DNA of 51,545 nucleotides from Gammaproteobacteria bacterium (GCA_026196575.1 JAPHSX010000065.1:1-51545), one strand, 5' to 3'; counted from the stretch's first letter, positions 1 through 8,435 are shown. A program made the numbers and translations. The notes: generated by a model not told the origin, from the letters alone.

Positions 1-128
1 CAGTGCAGGAACTGCTGGGTCACGCCGATATCGCCACCACCCAGATCTACACCCACCTCGATTTCCAGCACCTGGCCAAGGTCTATGACGCGGCCCACCC
101 GCGCGCCAGAAAGCGGCGCGAGGAGTGA
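1..128 (+). CDS. xerC: Tyrosine recombinase XerC, C-terminal fragment
   Basis: The window opens inside this gene; frame 3 reads to a TGA at 126-128, giving about 41 residues. They contain [18 protein letters not shown], the XerC/XerD C-terminal block in which the last Tyr (IYTH) is the catalytic nucleophile that attacks DNA at dif. The ending [17 protein letters not shown] is the tail I associate with XerC rather than XerD; it contributes to the swap by which the C-terminal helix contacts the partner recombinase. XerC acts with XerD and FtsK to resolve chromosome dimers. The rest of the protein lies upstream of the window, so integrity cannot be judged. Confidence 0.9.
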   Translation, partial: VQELLGHADIATTQIYTHLDFQHLAKVYDAAHPRARKRREE

Positions 129-201
129 CTGACCGGGTTGAATCACAGACCCTAAAGCCGCAAACTAACAGCCACCCATAACCGTTACGAGATTCGCCGC
201 A

Positions 202-612
202 ATGGCCCGCTACCTCTTTTTACCCCTTGCCCTCATCCTGCTGGCAACCTCCCCTTCGCTCCTCCTTGCCGAGGAGAAGGAGGCGCCAAAGAAGGCGCTC
301 TACCTCCCCCTTGCCGACAAGTTTGTGGTCAACGTGCAGGACGGCAAACGGATGCGTTTCATGCAGGTCAAGGTGCAGGTGATGACCCGTGAGGAGCGGG
401 TATTCGACGCCATCGGCGAGCACCTGCCGGCTCTCAACCACGCCGTCATCATGCTGCTCAGCCACCAGGACGCCGACACCATGCGCAGTGCGCAGGGGCG
501 CGAACAGGTGCGGATAGAGGCCCAGCGCGAGATGCAACAGGTGTTGGCCGAGGTAGCCGGTCTGGGAGAGGGGCTGGAGGCGGTCTACTTTACCGACTTT
601 GTAATTCAGTAA
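202..612 (+). CDS. Exported FliL-like protein
   Basis: A 136-residue protein. Residues 1-23 form a signal peptide (hydrophobic stretch, LLLA then EEKE), followed by a charged linker and a FliL-type domain: a YLPLADKFVVNV strand, FMQVKVQVMT, a central helix with HAVIMLLSHQDADTMRSAQG, and the ending VYFTDFVIQ. FliL proteins normally have an uncleaved N-terminal membrane anchor and associate with flagellar stators. Here the N-terminus looks cleavable, which would give a soluble periplasmic protein. No other flagellar gene is in the window, so a flagellar role is inference from family only. A strong terminator follows, and it is separate from xerC. Start chosen at the ATG that opens the signal peptide. 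Confidence 0.75.
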   Translation: MARYLFLPLALILLATSPSLLLAEEKEAPKKALYLPLADKFVVNVQDGKRMRFMQVKVQVMTREERVFDAIGEHLPALNHAVIMLLSHQDADTMRSAQGREQVRIEAQREMQQVLAEVAGLGEGLEAVYFTDFVIQ

Positions 613-638
613 CGGGCGCGACTCGCCTGCACTGCGAC

Positions 639-660
639 AAGGCCCTGCGGGGCCTTTTTT
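639..660 (+). terminator. Rho-independent terminator after the FliL-like gene
   Basis: AAGGCCC (639-645), a TGCG loop, then GGGCCTT (650-656) continuing into a run of six T (655-660). It lies 27 bases after the stop of the FliL-like gene. Confidence 0.85.
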
Positions 661-745
661 GTTACCCACTTTCCTTTACGCCAGGGCGTCCCCATATCTG
701 CCGAGATGATGACCAAACAGCATGACGAGACAAAAAAGAGGACAC

Positions 746-1432
746 ATGCCAGCTGAATCAGCAACCATGCAGCAGCATGCCGCCTATGTCGGTATGTACG
801 AGCGCCACCTGCTGCGCCGCGACGGCAACCCCCTGTTCCGTCTCCCCGCCGCCGACTACAGCGCCAACGAGGTACTGCAGGCACGCCAGCGCGACAGCGA
901 GGAGTTGCAGCAGTTCCACCAGGAGATGCGCGAGGCGATTCAGCAGGCGATCGAGCTGCCGGGCAACGTGGCTAGCGAGGTGATCCTCGAGCTGCGCGGC
1001 AGGCTGGATCAGCTCTACACCCGTTGCAGCGGCTTTGGCAACAGCTGCCGGGAGCACAAGGAGAACCTGCGCAAGCTCATCGACCTGGTGATGAAGGCGG
1101 TGTGGCAGGCCGCCGCCGATGACCCCCAGGCCCGCCTGGAGCTGGAGCAGGAGGAGATGGCACGCCAGCAGCACTACCGCCTGCTGGAATATCCGCTGGT
1201 GGCCGATCTGCTGCGCCCCGACACCCCCATTGCGAGTGATGAGTTGGTCCCCTCCCTGCTGCTGGCCGCCGACGATGAGCTGGAGGCGGTGATGTGGCTG
1301 TTCGAGCGCGAGCAACTGCGACAGATCTGCAATGAGGCAGAGACGCTGTTGCAACAGCGCCGGGCCGAGGGTTTTGCACTGCCGCAGGCGTGGGAAAAAT
1401 TGCAGTTCATGCGGGAGCATCTTGAGGACTGA
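746..1432 (+). CDS. Conserved-type hypothetical protein, helical, acidic
   Basis: A 228-residue protein with no signal peptide or membrane segment that I do not recognise. It is predicted almost all-helical and rich in Glu, Gln, Leu and Arg, including a stretch around residues 45-80 (ARQRDSEELQQFHQEMREAI) with coiled-coil character. It has two cysteines close together (YTRCSGFGNSCREH, near residues 99-107). An in-frame start exists at 722, but the ATG at 746 is preceded by AAGAGGA at good spacing, so 746 is preferred. It has its own transcription unit: a terminator precedes it and an FNR-type promoter follows. A cytoplasmic adaptor or regulator is possible but nothing in the sequence assigns a function. 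Confidence 0.7.
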   Translation: MPAESATMQQHAAYVGMYERHLLRRDGNPLFRLPAADYSANEVLQARQRDSEELQQFHQEMREAIQQAIELPGNVASEVILELRGRLDQLYTRCSGFGNSCREHKENLRKLIDLVMKAVWQAAADDPQARLELEQEEMARQQHYRLLEYPLVADLLRPDTPIASDELVPSLLLAADDELEAVMWLFEREQLRQICNEAETLLQQRRAEGFALPQAWEKLQFMREHLED

Positions 1433-1502
1433 GGCCCATGATCAGAAGACACATCCCCTCTGCCACGCCCGTTTTATCAACTCCATCCACGGCACGTTGC
1501 GT

Positions 1503-1545
1503 TTGACATCGATCAAGGCAAATCAGGGGTGGCCGGGCGGATAAT
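1503..1545 (+). promoter_or_regulatory. Class II FNR/Dnr-type promoter of the hemerythrin operon
   Basis: TTGAC-ATCG-ATCAA at 1503-1516 matches the FNR-family operator TTGAT-N4-ATCAA at 9 of 10 specified positions. A -10-like GATAAT lies at 1540-1545. If transcription starts at about 1551, the operator is centred at -41.5, the canonical class II activating position. The hemerythrin ATG follows at 1573 behind AGGAG. FNR (O2-sensing) and Dnr/NnrR (NO-sensing) share this consensus, so the regulator cannot be named from the site alone. Confidence 0.8.
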
Positions 1546-1572
1546 CTTCCCCCCTTTTCAGGAGCTAGCACG

Positions 1573-2016
1573 ATGACATTCACCAGCCAGATGGGCGCCG
1601 ATCACCACCGCTGCGATGAGCTATTTGCCAGCGTCGAGCAGGCGGTAGAGGGTGGTCAGTGGCCGCAGGCCGCCCAGGCACACCAGCACTTTATCGAGGC
1701 GATGGAACAACATCTGCAGACCGAAGAGCAGCTGCTCTTCCCTGCCTTCGAGGAGGCGAGCGGCATGCGTGAGGGGCCGACCAGCATGATGCGCTACGAG
1801 CACGAACAGATGCGCGAGCTGTTCGCGCAGATGGGAGAGGCGCTGTCGGCCGAGCGCGGCGAGGATTACTTGGGGGCCGCCGAGACCCTGCTCATCCTGA
1901 TGCAGCAGCACAACGCCAAGGAGGAGCAGATCCTTTATCCGATGCTCGATCAGGTACTGGCGCCGCAGGCCGCCACCCTGCTCGCGCAGCTTGAGAGCCG
2001 CATCAAGCAGGGGTAA
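1573..2016 (+). CDS. Hemerythrin HHE-domain protein
   Basis: 147 residues forming one four-helix hemerythrin domain. Probable di-iron ligands are His11/His12, His47 with Glu51 (EQHLQTEEQ), His77 (YEHEQM) and His113 with Glu117/118 (QQHNAKEEQ), in the spacing usual for bacterial HHE proteins. There is no extra N-terminal ScdA domain, so it is not a full YtfE/RIC-type repair protein. Single-domain hemerythrins bind O2 or NO, or help protect and repair iron centres. An FNR-type promoter lies directly upstream, and the DUF2249 and NnrS-like genes follow with gaps of 7 and 4 bases, which together suggest a role in NO or low-oxygen physiology (inference). RBS AGGAG 9 bases before the ATG. Confidence 0.88.
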   Translation: MTFTSQMGADHHRCDELFASVEQAVEGGQWPQAAQAHQHFIEAMEQHLQTEEQLLFPAFEEASGMREGPTSMMRYEHEQMRELFAQMGEALSAERGEDYLGAAETLLILMQQHNAKEEQILYPMLDQVLAPQAATLLAQLESRIKQG

Positions 2017-2023
2017 CCGCGGC

Positions 2024-2302
2024 GTGGAGCACCTCCTCGACGTAAGTGGGCTGGAGGCGCCGGAGCCGCTGCTGCAGGCACTCGGCGCACTGGGGTCACT
2101 GGCAAAGGGGGACTATCTGCGCCTGCAACACCGCATGAAACCGTGCCACCTCTACCCGCAACTCGAGAAGGGCAATTTTGCCTGCGAGACCCGGTGCGGG
2201 GTAGAGGTGGCGTGCGAACTCTTCATCTGGCACCAAGGGGACGAGATGGCGGCCGCCGCCGCGCGCAAGGTTGCCGCCACCCTGCCACCGTGGTCGGAGT
2301 AA
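2024..2302 (+). CDS. DUF2249 domain protein
   Basis: 92 residues from GTG 2024. LLDVSGLEAPEPLLQALGAL opens the small alpha/beta DUF2249 fold, which is SirA/TusA-like in size. Four cysteines are present (MKPCHLYPQL, FACETRCGVEVACEL); whether they bind metal is not known. An upstream in-frame TTG at 1991 would overlap the hemerythrin gene, but the domain begins right after GTG 2024, so that start is chosen. DUF2249 proteins often sit beside hemerythrin and NnrS/oxidase-like genes in denitrifying and microaerophilic bacteria, with no established activity. It ends 4 bases before the next gene and is probably translationally coupled to it. Confidence 0.8.
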   Translation: MEHLLDVSGLEAPEPLLQALGALGSLAKGDYLRLQHRMKPCHLYPQLEKGNFACETRCGVEVACELFIWHQGDEMAAAAARKVAATLPPWSE

Positions 2303-2306
2303 GCAC

Positions 2307-3599
2307 GTGAACTACACCGCCCTCTCCCTCAGCCAGGCCCCGCCGCTCTCGGTGCCGCTGCGCTTCTTTCTTACCGCCCCGCTGTTTCTCGCCGCCGCCG
2401 CGCTGCTCTTCATCTTTGCCGATCCCACCCTGCTGTCGGGCCGCTGGAGTCCGCTGATGCTGGCGCTCACCCACCTCATCACCCTGGGCTTTCTTGCTAC
2501 CTGCATGGTGGGGGCGGTGCAACAGCTGCTGCCAGTGCTGATCGGCACCCCGTTCGGTTCACCGCGACGGGTGGCCGCCCTGCTCCACCTGCCGCTAGTG
2601 GCAGGCATCGCCCTGCTGGTGACGGGGATGGGGCTGACGCGGCCGCTACTGCTGCAGCTGGGCAGCGCCCTGCTGTTACCGGCGTTGCTGCTCTTTATCC
2701 TGCTCACCGCCCACGCTTTGTGGCGTACCCGCTCCCGCCACGCCACGGTGGCGGCGATGGGGCTGGCGCTGCTGGGGCTGCTGTTGCTGGGGGCGATCGC
2801 CCTGTGGGTGTTGCCATTGAGCCACTGGCAGCCGCCGCTGGCCCACCCCTACACCCGCCTGCATATCGGCTGGGGGGCGGTGGGGTGGATTGGCGCGCTG
2901 CTGATCGGTGTCGCCTATCAGGTGGTGCCGATGTTTCAGATCACCCCGGAGTACCCGCCACGGGTGCGCCGCTGGTTGATCCCGGCGCTCGCTCTGCTGC
3001 TGACGGGGTGGAGCCTCTCGCACGACTGGCTACCGATACTGACCCCGTTGCTGGGCCACCTGCTGGCGCTGCTGCTCGCCCTCTTTGCCGCGCAAACGCT
3101 CTGGCTGCAGGAGCAGCGGCGCCGCCGTCTGGCCGATGTCTCGCTCGATTTCTGGCGCCTGGCGATGCTCTCGCTGCTACTGGCGCTGCTGACCTGGGTG
3201 GCGGGGCAGTGGCTCCACTGGCCGCGGTTGGAGCTGCTGACGGGGGCGCTCTTTCTACTCGGTTTTGCCACCTCGGCGGTGAACGGCATGCTCTACAAGA
3301 TCGTGCCGTTTCTGGTCTGGCTGCACCTCAACAGTCGCCTGCAGGCACAGGGGCGCTGGCAAGGGGGGGTGCCCAATATGAAGCAGGTGATCCTGCCGGG
3401 GGTGACGCGCTGGCAGCTTCGCCTGCACCTGCTGGCGCTGGCGCTGTTGTTGCTGACCTTGGCGCTGCCCACCACCATACCGCCCTGGATCGCCGGTGGC
3501 CTCTGGTTGGCAAACGCGCTCTTTCTCTGGTGGAATCTGCTGCAGGGGGTGCGCTGCTACCGGCGTACCTTGCAGGCAGCGCAAGCGGTACCGGTGTAG
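2307..3599 (+). CDS. Polytopic membrane protein, NnrS / heme-copper-oxidase-I-like
   Basis: 430 residues from GTG 2307, with GGAG seven bases upstream; an earlier in-frame start overlaps the DUF2249 gene. It is almost entirely hydrophobic, with about 12 membrane segments and short loops. Recurring membrane-embedded histidines occur in patterns reminiscent of heme-copper oxidase subunit I and NnrS: LALTHLITLGF (His56), YTRLHIGWGAVGW (His186), and GMLYKIVPFLVWLH (His340). The motif GVAYQVVPMFQITPEYP follows the second. NnrS proteins are heme/copper membrane proteins linked to relief of NO stress. I cannot show that this one binds heme or is catalytic. As last gene of the FNR-box operon it ends 4 bases from the convergent nitronate monooxygenase gene. 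Confidence 0.7.
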   Translation: MNYTALSLSQAPPLSVPLRFFLTAPLFLAAAALLFIFADPTLLSGRWSPLMLALTHLITLGFLATCMVGAVQQLLPVLIGTPFGSPRRVAALLHLPLVAGIALLVTGMGLTRPLLLQLGSALLLPALLLFILLTAHALWRTRSRHATVAAMGLALLGLLLLGAIALWVLPLSHWQPPLAHPYTRLHIGWGAVGWIGALLIGVAYQVVPMFQITPEYPPRVRRWLIPALALLLTGWSLSHDWLPILTPLLGHLLALLLALFAAQTLWLQEQRRRRLADVSLDFWRLAMLSLLLALLTWVAGQWLHWPRLELLTGALFLLGFATSAVNGMLYKIVPFLVWLHLNSRLQAQGRWQGGVPNMKQVILPGVTRWQLRLHLLALALLLLTLALPTTIPPWIAGGLWLANALFLWWNLLQGVRCYRRTLQAAQAVPV

Positions 3600-3603
3600 G
3601 CCA

Positions 3604-4761
3604 TCAGGCGACGGCCGGGTCCTTGCCACTGAGCAGATAGGCGATGGTGTCGTGCACCGAGCGCATCTGATCGCCGAAGGGGAGCGGCTCGGAGCCACGG
3701 AAGAAGAGCCCCTTTTCGTAGTTACCCTGCACCGCCGCCTCCAGCTGGGTGTCAATGCAGAACTGGCCCGCATCGGGGTTGCCATCCTTCAGCCCACAGT
3801 GGCTCAGGCACTCGAACCAGACCGCGCAGGTCCCCTTCTCCGGGGTGGCGCGCGAGCGCACCCTCTCTTCACGCTCCAGATACTTTTTCAGCCACGGGGT
3901 AAGCACGGCACGGGCCGGCAGTCCGGCGGTGCTCATAAAGGTGACGACCTCCTCGGGCTTCGCCTCCAGCAGCACCTTCTTGAAATTGGGGTGGGCGTCG
4001 CCCTCCTCGGTGACGGCGAAGGGGGTGCCGATCTGCACCCCGCTGGCGCCCCAGCTGAAGAGCTCCCTGATCTTCTCGAAGGAGTTGATACCACCGGCGG
4101 GGATGAGCGGAATGGGGTCGATCTTCAGCGCCTCGAACACCTTGGGGATCTCGGCCAGCACCCGCTTGAAATCAAAGCGCGCATCGTTGATATCCTCCGG
4201 TTTGGGGGCGCCGAGGTGGCCACCTGCGTAGCGCGGGTGCTCCAGCACGATGGCATCGGGCAGTACCCCCTTGCGCAGCCAGCGTTTAAGCACGGCGCGC
4301 ACCCCGCGCTCCTCGGAGAGGATGGGGATGAGGGCAACATCGGGGTAGTCGCGGGTCAGATCGGGCAGCTCGAAGGGGAGTCCCGCCCCCATGATGATGG
4401 CATTGGCGCCGCTCTGGCATGCCTGTTTGACCAGCTCGGGAAAGCGGTCGACCGCCTTCATCACGTTGACGGCGATAAAGCCGTCGGGGCCGGCGATCTC
4501 CCTGGCGGCCTTGATCTCGCGATCCAGCGCCTCCATGTTGGCATCATCGATGACTTGCCGATCCTTGACCCGATGGGTGCGCGCCATCAGATCCGGATGG
4601 TGGACCCGCAGGTCGATGCTGGCGATGGTGCCGATGGCACCCTCCCTGGCGACGGCGCCGGCCAGTTTATGGGCCGATACGCCGACCCCCATCCCTCCCT
4701 GGATGATGGGCAGCAGTTCGCGGCCGCGAATCTTCAGCTTGGGTAGAGGGGTATCAATCAT
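3604..4761 (-). CDS. Nitronate monooxygenase-like FMN protein
   Basis: 385 residues. A TIM-barrel flavoprotein of the nitronate monooxygenase / 2-nitropropane dioxygenase superfamily: N-terminal PIIQGGMGVGVSAHKLAGAV, NVMKAV, the glycine-rich phosphate-binding IPAGGINSF and GASGVQIGTPFA. The C-terminal part has a Cys-rich segment (CAVWFECLSHCG) typical of the longer subgroup that includes PfaD-like and uncharacterised oxidoreductases. The substrate is not predictable; nitronates, quinones or enoyl groups are known in the superfamily. An upstream in-frame ATG at 4788 lacks an RBS and adds nine non-conserved residues; MIDTPLPKL at 4761 follows TAGGTG and is preferred. Convergent with the hemerythrin operon, divergent from the radical SAM genes. 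Confidence 0.8.
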   Translation of the reverse strand: MIDTPLPKLKIRGRELLPIIQGGMGVGVSAHKLAGAVAREGAIGTIASIDLRVHHPDLMARTHRVKDRQVIDDANMEALDREIKAAREIAGPDGFIAVNVMKAVDRFPELVKQACQSGANAIIMGAGLPFELPDLTRDYPDVALIPILSEERGVRAVLKRWLRKGVLPDAIVLEHPRYAGGHLGAPKPEDINDARFDFKRVLAEIPKVFEALKIDPIPLIPAGGINSFEKIRELFSWGASGVQIGTPFAVTEEGDAHPNFKKVLLEAKPEEVVTFMSTAGLPARAVLTPWLKKYLEREERVRSRATPEKGTCAVWFECLSHCGLKDGNPDAGQFCIDTQLEAAVQGNYEKGLFFRGSEPLPFGDQMRSVHDTIAYLLSGKDPAVA

Positions 4762-4772
4762 GCAACACCTAC

Positions 4773-4803
4773 TTGAGTCACGAGGCATAAAGGACGCTAT
4801 GAT
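4773..4803 (+). promoter_or_regulatory. Possible sigma-70 promoter for the radical SAM pair
   Basis: TTGAGT (4773-4778) and TATGAT (4798-4803) separated by 19 bases, upstream of the radical SAM gene starting at 4888. The leader holds an imperfect hairpin around 4836-4859 (GAGTGGGGGCGC and GCGCCCACTC). The long spacer makes this weak evidence. Confidence 0.35.
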
Positions 4804-4887
4804 ACATTAAGCGCGTTCATTGATCTGCACCCTGTGAGTGGGGGCGCAAGCGCCCACTCTCAAGCCCACAAATCAACAGGTTATAAC

Positions 4888-5517
4888 ATGCACACAGCCG
4901 CAACAGAGGCAGAGGCGTTTCGTTCAATTATCGCGTACCCCCTGCACGGCAACTGCTACCTCAACATCACCAGCGAGTGCACCCTGCGCTGCGGTTTCTG
5001 CCCCAAATACAACCGCAGCTGGGAGGTACAGAGTTACGATTTGCGCCTGCACCGCGAGCCGAGCGCCGAGGAGGTGCTGCAGGCGATTGGCGATCCCACC
5101 GCCTACAAGGAGATCGTCTTCTGTGGCCTGGGCGAGCCGACCACCCGCTTCGAGGTGTTGATGGCCATCGCCCGCGCGGTCAAGGCGGCGGGGGGGCGGG
5201 TGCGGGTCAATACCGACGGCCTCGCCAACCTGCGCGAGGGGCGTGACGTCACCGCCGAGATGGCGACCGCGGTCGATGCCCTCTCCATCTCGTTGAACGC
5301 ACAAAATGAGGCGCTCTACATCCAGCATACCCGCCCACGCCTGCCAGGTGCCTACGCCGCCGTGCTGGAGTTTGCCCGTCTTGCCGGGGAGCGCGGCATC
5401 GATGTCACCCTCACCGCCATCGATGGTCTGAAGGGGGTCGATGTAGCCGCCTGCGAACAGATAGCCCACCGGCTGGGGGTTAAATTCCGCCGTCGCGAAC
5501 TGGACAACGTCGGTTAG
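4888..5517 (+). CDS. Radical SAM protein, TatD-associated type
   Basis: 209 residues. The cluster motif CTLRCGFC (C-x3-C-x2-C) near residues 31-38 binds the 4Fe-4S cluster used to cleave S-adenosylmethionine. FCGLGEPTTR is the GGE-like SAM-binding segment, and VNTDGLAN and LSISLNAQ are later barrel strands. The short, C-terminally compact form fits the family described as TatD-nuclease-associated radical SAM proteins; no tatD is visible here and the substrate is unknown. Start at ATG 4888 (MHTAATEAEAFRS) with CAGG upstream; a GTG at 4834 is possible but would extend through the leader hairpin. Its TAG stop abuts the next ATG, so the two genes are probably translated together. Confidence 0.78.
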   Translation: MHTAATEAEAFRSIIAYPLHGNCYLNITSECTLRCGFCPKYNRSWEVQSYDLRLHREPSAEEVLQAIGDPTAYKEIVFCGLGEPTTRFEVLMAIARAVKAAGGRVRVNTDGLANLREGRDVTAEMATAVDALSISLNAQNEALYIQHTRPRLPGAYAAVLEFARLAGERGIDVTLTAIDGLKGVDVAACEQIAHRLGVKFRRRELDNVG

Positions 5518-6456
5518 ATGGCGCTCTCGGACTACGTTACCACCCTGGGACAGGCGCTGCTCGCCCGCCACGGCGAGCGGGTACACAAACTTGCGATTAA
5601 CGCCGGCTTCACCTGCCCCAATCGCGACGGCAGCAAGGGGCGCGGCGGCTGCACCTTCTGCAACAACGCCTCCTTCAGCCCGAATGCACGGCGCGAGCCG
5701 GGGGTGGCCGAGCAGATCGAGGCCGGGCGCCGGGTCATCGCCAAACGCACCGGGGCAAAAAAGTTTCTCGCCTACTTTCAGGCCTACACCAACACCTACG
5801 ACGACCCGGCGCGTCTCAAGGCGCTCTACGACGAGGCGCTGGCCGAACCCGATGTGATCGGCCTCTCCATCGGCACCCGCCCCGACTGTGTACCCCCGGC
5901 GGTGCTGCGGCTACTGGCCGACTACCGGGAGCAGGGCCACGAGGTGTGGCTGGAGCTGGGGCTGCAATCGAGCTTCGATCGCACCCTGGAGCGGGTCAAT
6001 CGCGGCCACGGTTTTGGCGAGTTTCGCCAGGCGGTGAAGGATGCCCACGCACTGGGGCTACAGGTCTGCACCCACCTTATCGTCGGCCTGCCCGGCGAGG
6101 AGGCGTCGCACAACCTGATCTCGCTGGAGCGGGTGCTGGCGCTGGGGGTGGAGGGGCTCAAGCTGCACCCGCTGCACGTGGTCAAGGGGACGATGCTGGC
6201 CAACGAGTGGCGGCGCGGCGAGTACCACCCCTGGGCGATGGAGAAATATATCGCCACCGTGGCTGATATGGTGGAGCAGACCCCGCCGGGGGTGATCTAC
6301 CATCGCCTCACCGGCACCGCCGAGGAGGCCATCCTGCTCGCCCCGGCGTGGTGCAACTGGAAGTGGCGGGTACTCAACGGCATCGAGGATGAACTGGCCC
6401 GACGCGGCAGCCGGCAGGGGCAACGCGGCAGTAATATTACGCAATCTTTACGGTAA
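5518..6456 (+). CDS. yhcC: Radical SAM protein YhcC (TIGR01212 family)
   Basis: 312 residues. The distinctive cluster motif CPNRDGSKGRGGCTFC (C-x12-C-x2-C) near residues 31-46 is the signature of the YhcC family. Further blocks are FQAYTNTYDD, IGLSIGTRPDCVP, WLELGLQSSFDRTL and HLIVGLPGE. It belongs to the Elp3/MiaB-like radical SAM group, and the family has no settled biochemical role. It starts immediately after the upstream gene's stop (TAG-ATG), which is unusual coupling and suggests joint function with the TatD-associated radical SAM protein. The C-terminal ending RGSNITQSLR is low-complexity and probably not conserved. Confidence 0.88.
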   Translation: MALSDYVTTLGQALLARHGERVHKLAINAGFTCPNRDGSKGRGGCTFCNNASFSPNARREPGVAEQIEAGRRVIAKRTGAKKFLAYFQAYTNTYDDPARLKALYDEALAEPDVIGLSIGTRPDCVPPAVLRLLADYREQGHEVWLELGLQSSFDRTLERVNRGHGFGEFRQAVKDAHALGLQVCTHLIVGLPGEEASHNLISLERVLALGVEGLKLHPLHVVKGTMLANEWRRGEYHPWAMEKYIATVADMVEQTPPGVIYHRLTGTAEEAILLAPAWCNWKWRVLNGIEDELARRGSRQGQRGSNITQSLR

Positions 6457-6519
6457 AATAGTGACCACGCGGGCGCGGCACGCCGATGCCTTTGTGGTTA
6501 CGTCATCTGGACAGAGGTT

Positions 6520-7527
6520 ATGACGAAAAAGATAGAATTGGTCTGCCCGGCGGGGAGCTTTCCCGCCCTGCGTGCCGCCGTCGACAACGGCGCCGACGCG
6601 GTCTACATGGGGTTTCGCGACGCCACCAACGCACGCAACTTTCCCGGTCTCAACTTCGATGAGCGCACCGCACGCCAGGGCATTGACTACGCCCATGCCC
6701 GCGGCACCAAGGTGCTGCTGGCCCTCAACACCTACCCGCAACCCCAGTCCTGGCCGGTCTGGACCGCCGCGGTGGACAAGGCCGCCGCCCTCGGTGTCGA
6801 TGCCCTGATCCTCGCCGACCCGGGGCTGATGGCCTATGCCCATCGCACCCACCCCAATCTCCGACTCCACCTCTCGGTGCAGGGGTCGGCCACCAGCGCC
6901 GAGGCGATCGCCTTCTACCGTGAACGCTTCAACATCCAGCGGGTGGTGCTGCCACGGGTGCTCTCGCTCGCCCAGGTCAGGCGCGTAATTGAGCATACCG
7001 ACGTCGAGGTGGAGACCTTCGCCTTCGGCTCGCTCTGCGTGATGGTGGAGGGGCGCTGCTACCTCTCCTCCTACGCCACCGGCGAGTCGCCCAACACCTG
7101 CGGCGCCTGCTCCCCGGCCAAGTCGGTGCGCTGGGAGGAGACACCCAAGGGGCGCAACGTGCGCCTCAACGGAGTGCTCATCGACAGCTACCTGGCGGAG
7201 GAGAGCGCCGGCTACCCGGTGCTCTGCAAGGGGCGCTTTCTGGTCAATGACAAGCTCGACTACGCCCTGGAGGAGCCGACCTCGCTCAGCGTACTCGACA
7301 TCCTGCCGCAGCTCATCAAGGCCGGGGTCTCGGCGATCAAGGTGGAGGGGCGCCAGCGCAGCCCCGCCTATGTAGCACAGGTGACCCGGGTGCTGCGCCA
7401 GGCGCTCGATGCGGCGCAGTCCAACCCCGAGGGCTACACCCCGCGCCGCGAGTGGGTGGCTGAACTCGACAAGGTGGCCGAAGGGTCAACACACACACTG
7501 GGTGCTCTGGAGAGGGAGTGGCAATGA
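6520..7527 (+). CDS. ubiU: UbiU, O2-independent ubiquinone hydroxylation protein (U32)
   Basis: 335 residues of the U32 peptidase-like family. [20 protein letters not shown] and [18 protein letters not shown] are the typical N-terminus. The cysteines Cys173, Cys180, Cys197 and Cys236 correspond to the four that hold the 4Fe-4S cluster in the E. coli protein. UbiU works with UbiV, and in E. coli with UbiT, to hydroxylate ubiquinone precursors without O2, using prephenate as hydroxyl donor. ubiV overlaps by four bases. An imperfect inverted repeat (GTGACCAC / GTGGTTAC) lies just upstream, between yhcC and ubiU. I see no FNR box in front of it. Confidence 0.93.
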   Translation: MTKKIELVCPAGSFPALRAAVDNGADAVYMGFRDATNARNFPGLNFDERTARQGIDYAHARGTKVLLALNTYPQPQSWPVWTAAVDKAAALGVDALILADPGLMAYAHRTHPNLRLHLSVQGSATSAEAIAFYRERFNIQRVVLPRVLSLAQVRRVIEHTDVEVETFAFGSLCVMVEGRCYLSSYATGESPNTCGACSPAKSVRWEETPKGRNVRLNGVLIDSYLAEESAGYPVLCKGRFLVNDKLDYALEEPTSLSVLDILPQLIKAGVSAIKVEGRQRSPAYVAQVTRVLRQALDAAQSNPEGYTPRREWVAELDKVAEGSTHTLGALEREWQ

Positions 7528-8426
7528 AACTATCACTGGGACCCATTCTCTATTTCTGGCCGCGCCAGCAAGTGCTCGATTTTTATAAAGAGGTCGCCGG
7601 TTGGCCGGTCGATATCGTCTACCTCGGCGAGGTGGTCTGTTCCAAGCGCCGCCTGTTGCGCTACGATGACTGGCTGGCGATTGCCGACGAGTTGAGCGCG
7701 GCGGGCAAGGAGGTGGTGCTCTCCACCCTGGCGCTGGTGGAGGCCGAATCGGAGCTGCTGACCATGCGCCGTATCGTGGAGAATGGCCGCTATCTGGTCG
7801 AGGCCAACGACATGGCCGCAGTGCAGATGGCCGCCGGCAAAGAGGTGTCATTTGTCGCCGGGCCACACCTCAACCTCTATAACGACGAGAGCCTCGCCCT
7901 GATGCAGCAAGCCGGGGCAGAGCGCTGGGTGATGCCGGTGGAGCTCTCGCACGACACCCTGCAGCAGCTGCTCGACGGCTGCCCCGCCGGGCTGCAGACC
8001 GAGGTCTTTGCCTACGGGCGCCTGCCGCTCGCCTTCTCCGCCCGCTGCTTTACCGCGCGCCACGAGGGGCTACCCAAGGATGATTGCCAGCTGCGCTGCG
8101 GCGACTACGCCGACGGCCTGCTGATGCGCTCACAGGAGGAGCAGGAGTTTCTCGCCATTAACGGCATTCAGACCCAGTCGGCCACCACCGACAGCCTGCT
8201 CGACGCCCTGCCCGAGATGGCAAGGATGGGGGTCGATGTGGTGCGTCTCTCGCCGCAATCCCGCCACATGGGCGAGATAGTCGCGATCTTCCACCAGGTG
8301 CTGGGTGGCACGCTTGCGCCGGAGGCAGGAAACGAGCGCCTGCGCAAAGTCGCCGCCGGTGCGCTGAGCAACGGCTTCTGGCACGGCAAATCGGGAATGG
8401 AGTGGCATGCACCCCGCGCCGAATAG
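7524..8426 (+). CDS. ubiV: UbiV, O2-independent ubiquinone hydroxylation protein (U32)
   Basis: 300 residues, U32 family, partner of Ubi[20 protein letters not shown] and [15 protein letters not shown] are the family N-terminus; Cys39, Cys175, Cys188 and Cys192 fit the 4Fe-4S ligand set known from E. coli UbiV. Start chosen at ATG 7524, which overlaps the ubiU stop as ATGA and follows GGAGAGGGAG; the GTG two codons earlier is less likely. The overlap implies translational coupling, in keeping with the UbiU-UbiV heterodimer. No ubiT (SCP2 protein) is present in the window; instead a 69-residue unknown gene follows nine bases after the stop. Confidence 0.93.
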   Translation: MKLSLGPILYFWPRQQVLDFYKEVAGWPVDIVYLGEVVCSKRRLLRYDDWLAIADELSAAGKEVVLSTLALVEAESELLTMRRIVENGRYLVEANDMAAVQMAAGKEVSFVAGPHLNLYNDESLALMQQAGAERWVMPVELSHDTLQQLLDGCPAGLQTEVFAYGRLPLAFSARCFTARHEGLPKDDCQLRCGDYADGLLMRSQEEQEFLAINGIQTQSATTDSLLDALPEMARMGVDVVRLSPQSRHMGEIVAIFHQVLGGTLAPEAGNERLRKVAAGALSNGFWHGKSGMEWHAPRAE

Positions 8427-8435
8427 CCGCCCCGC

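Noticed and set aside
3496-4746. 416-codon plus-strand frame opposite the nitronate monooxygenase gene
   Set aside because: Antisense shadow; the minus strand encodes recognisable FMN-barrel motifs.
4836-4859. Hairpin before the first radical SAM gene as a riboswitch
   Set aside because: Imperfect stem only, no conserved aptamer elements that I recognise.
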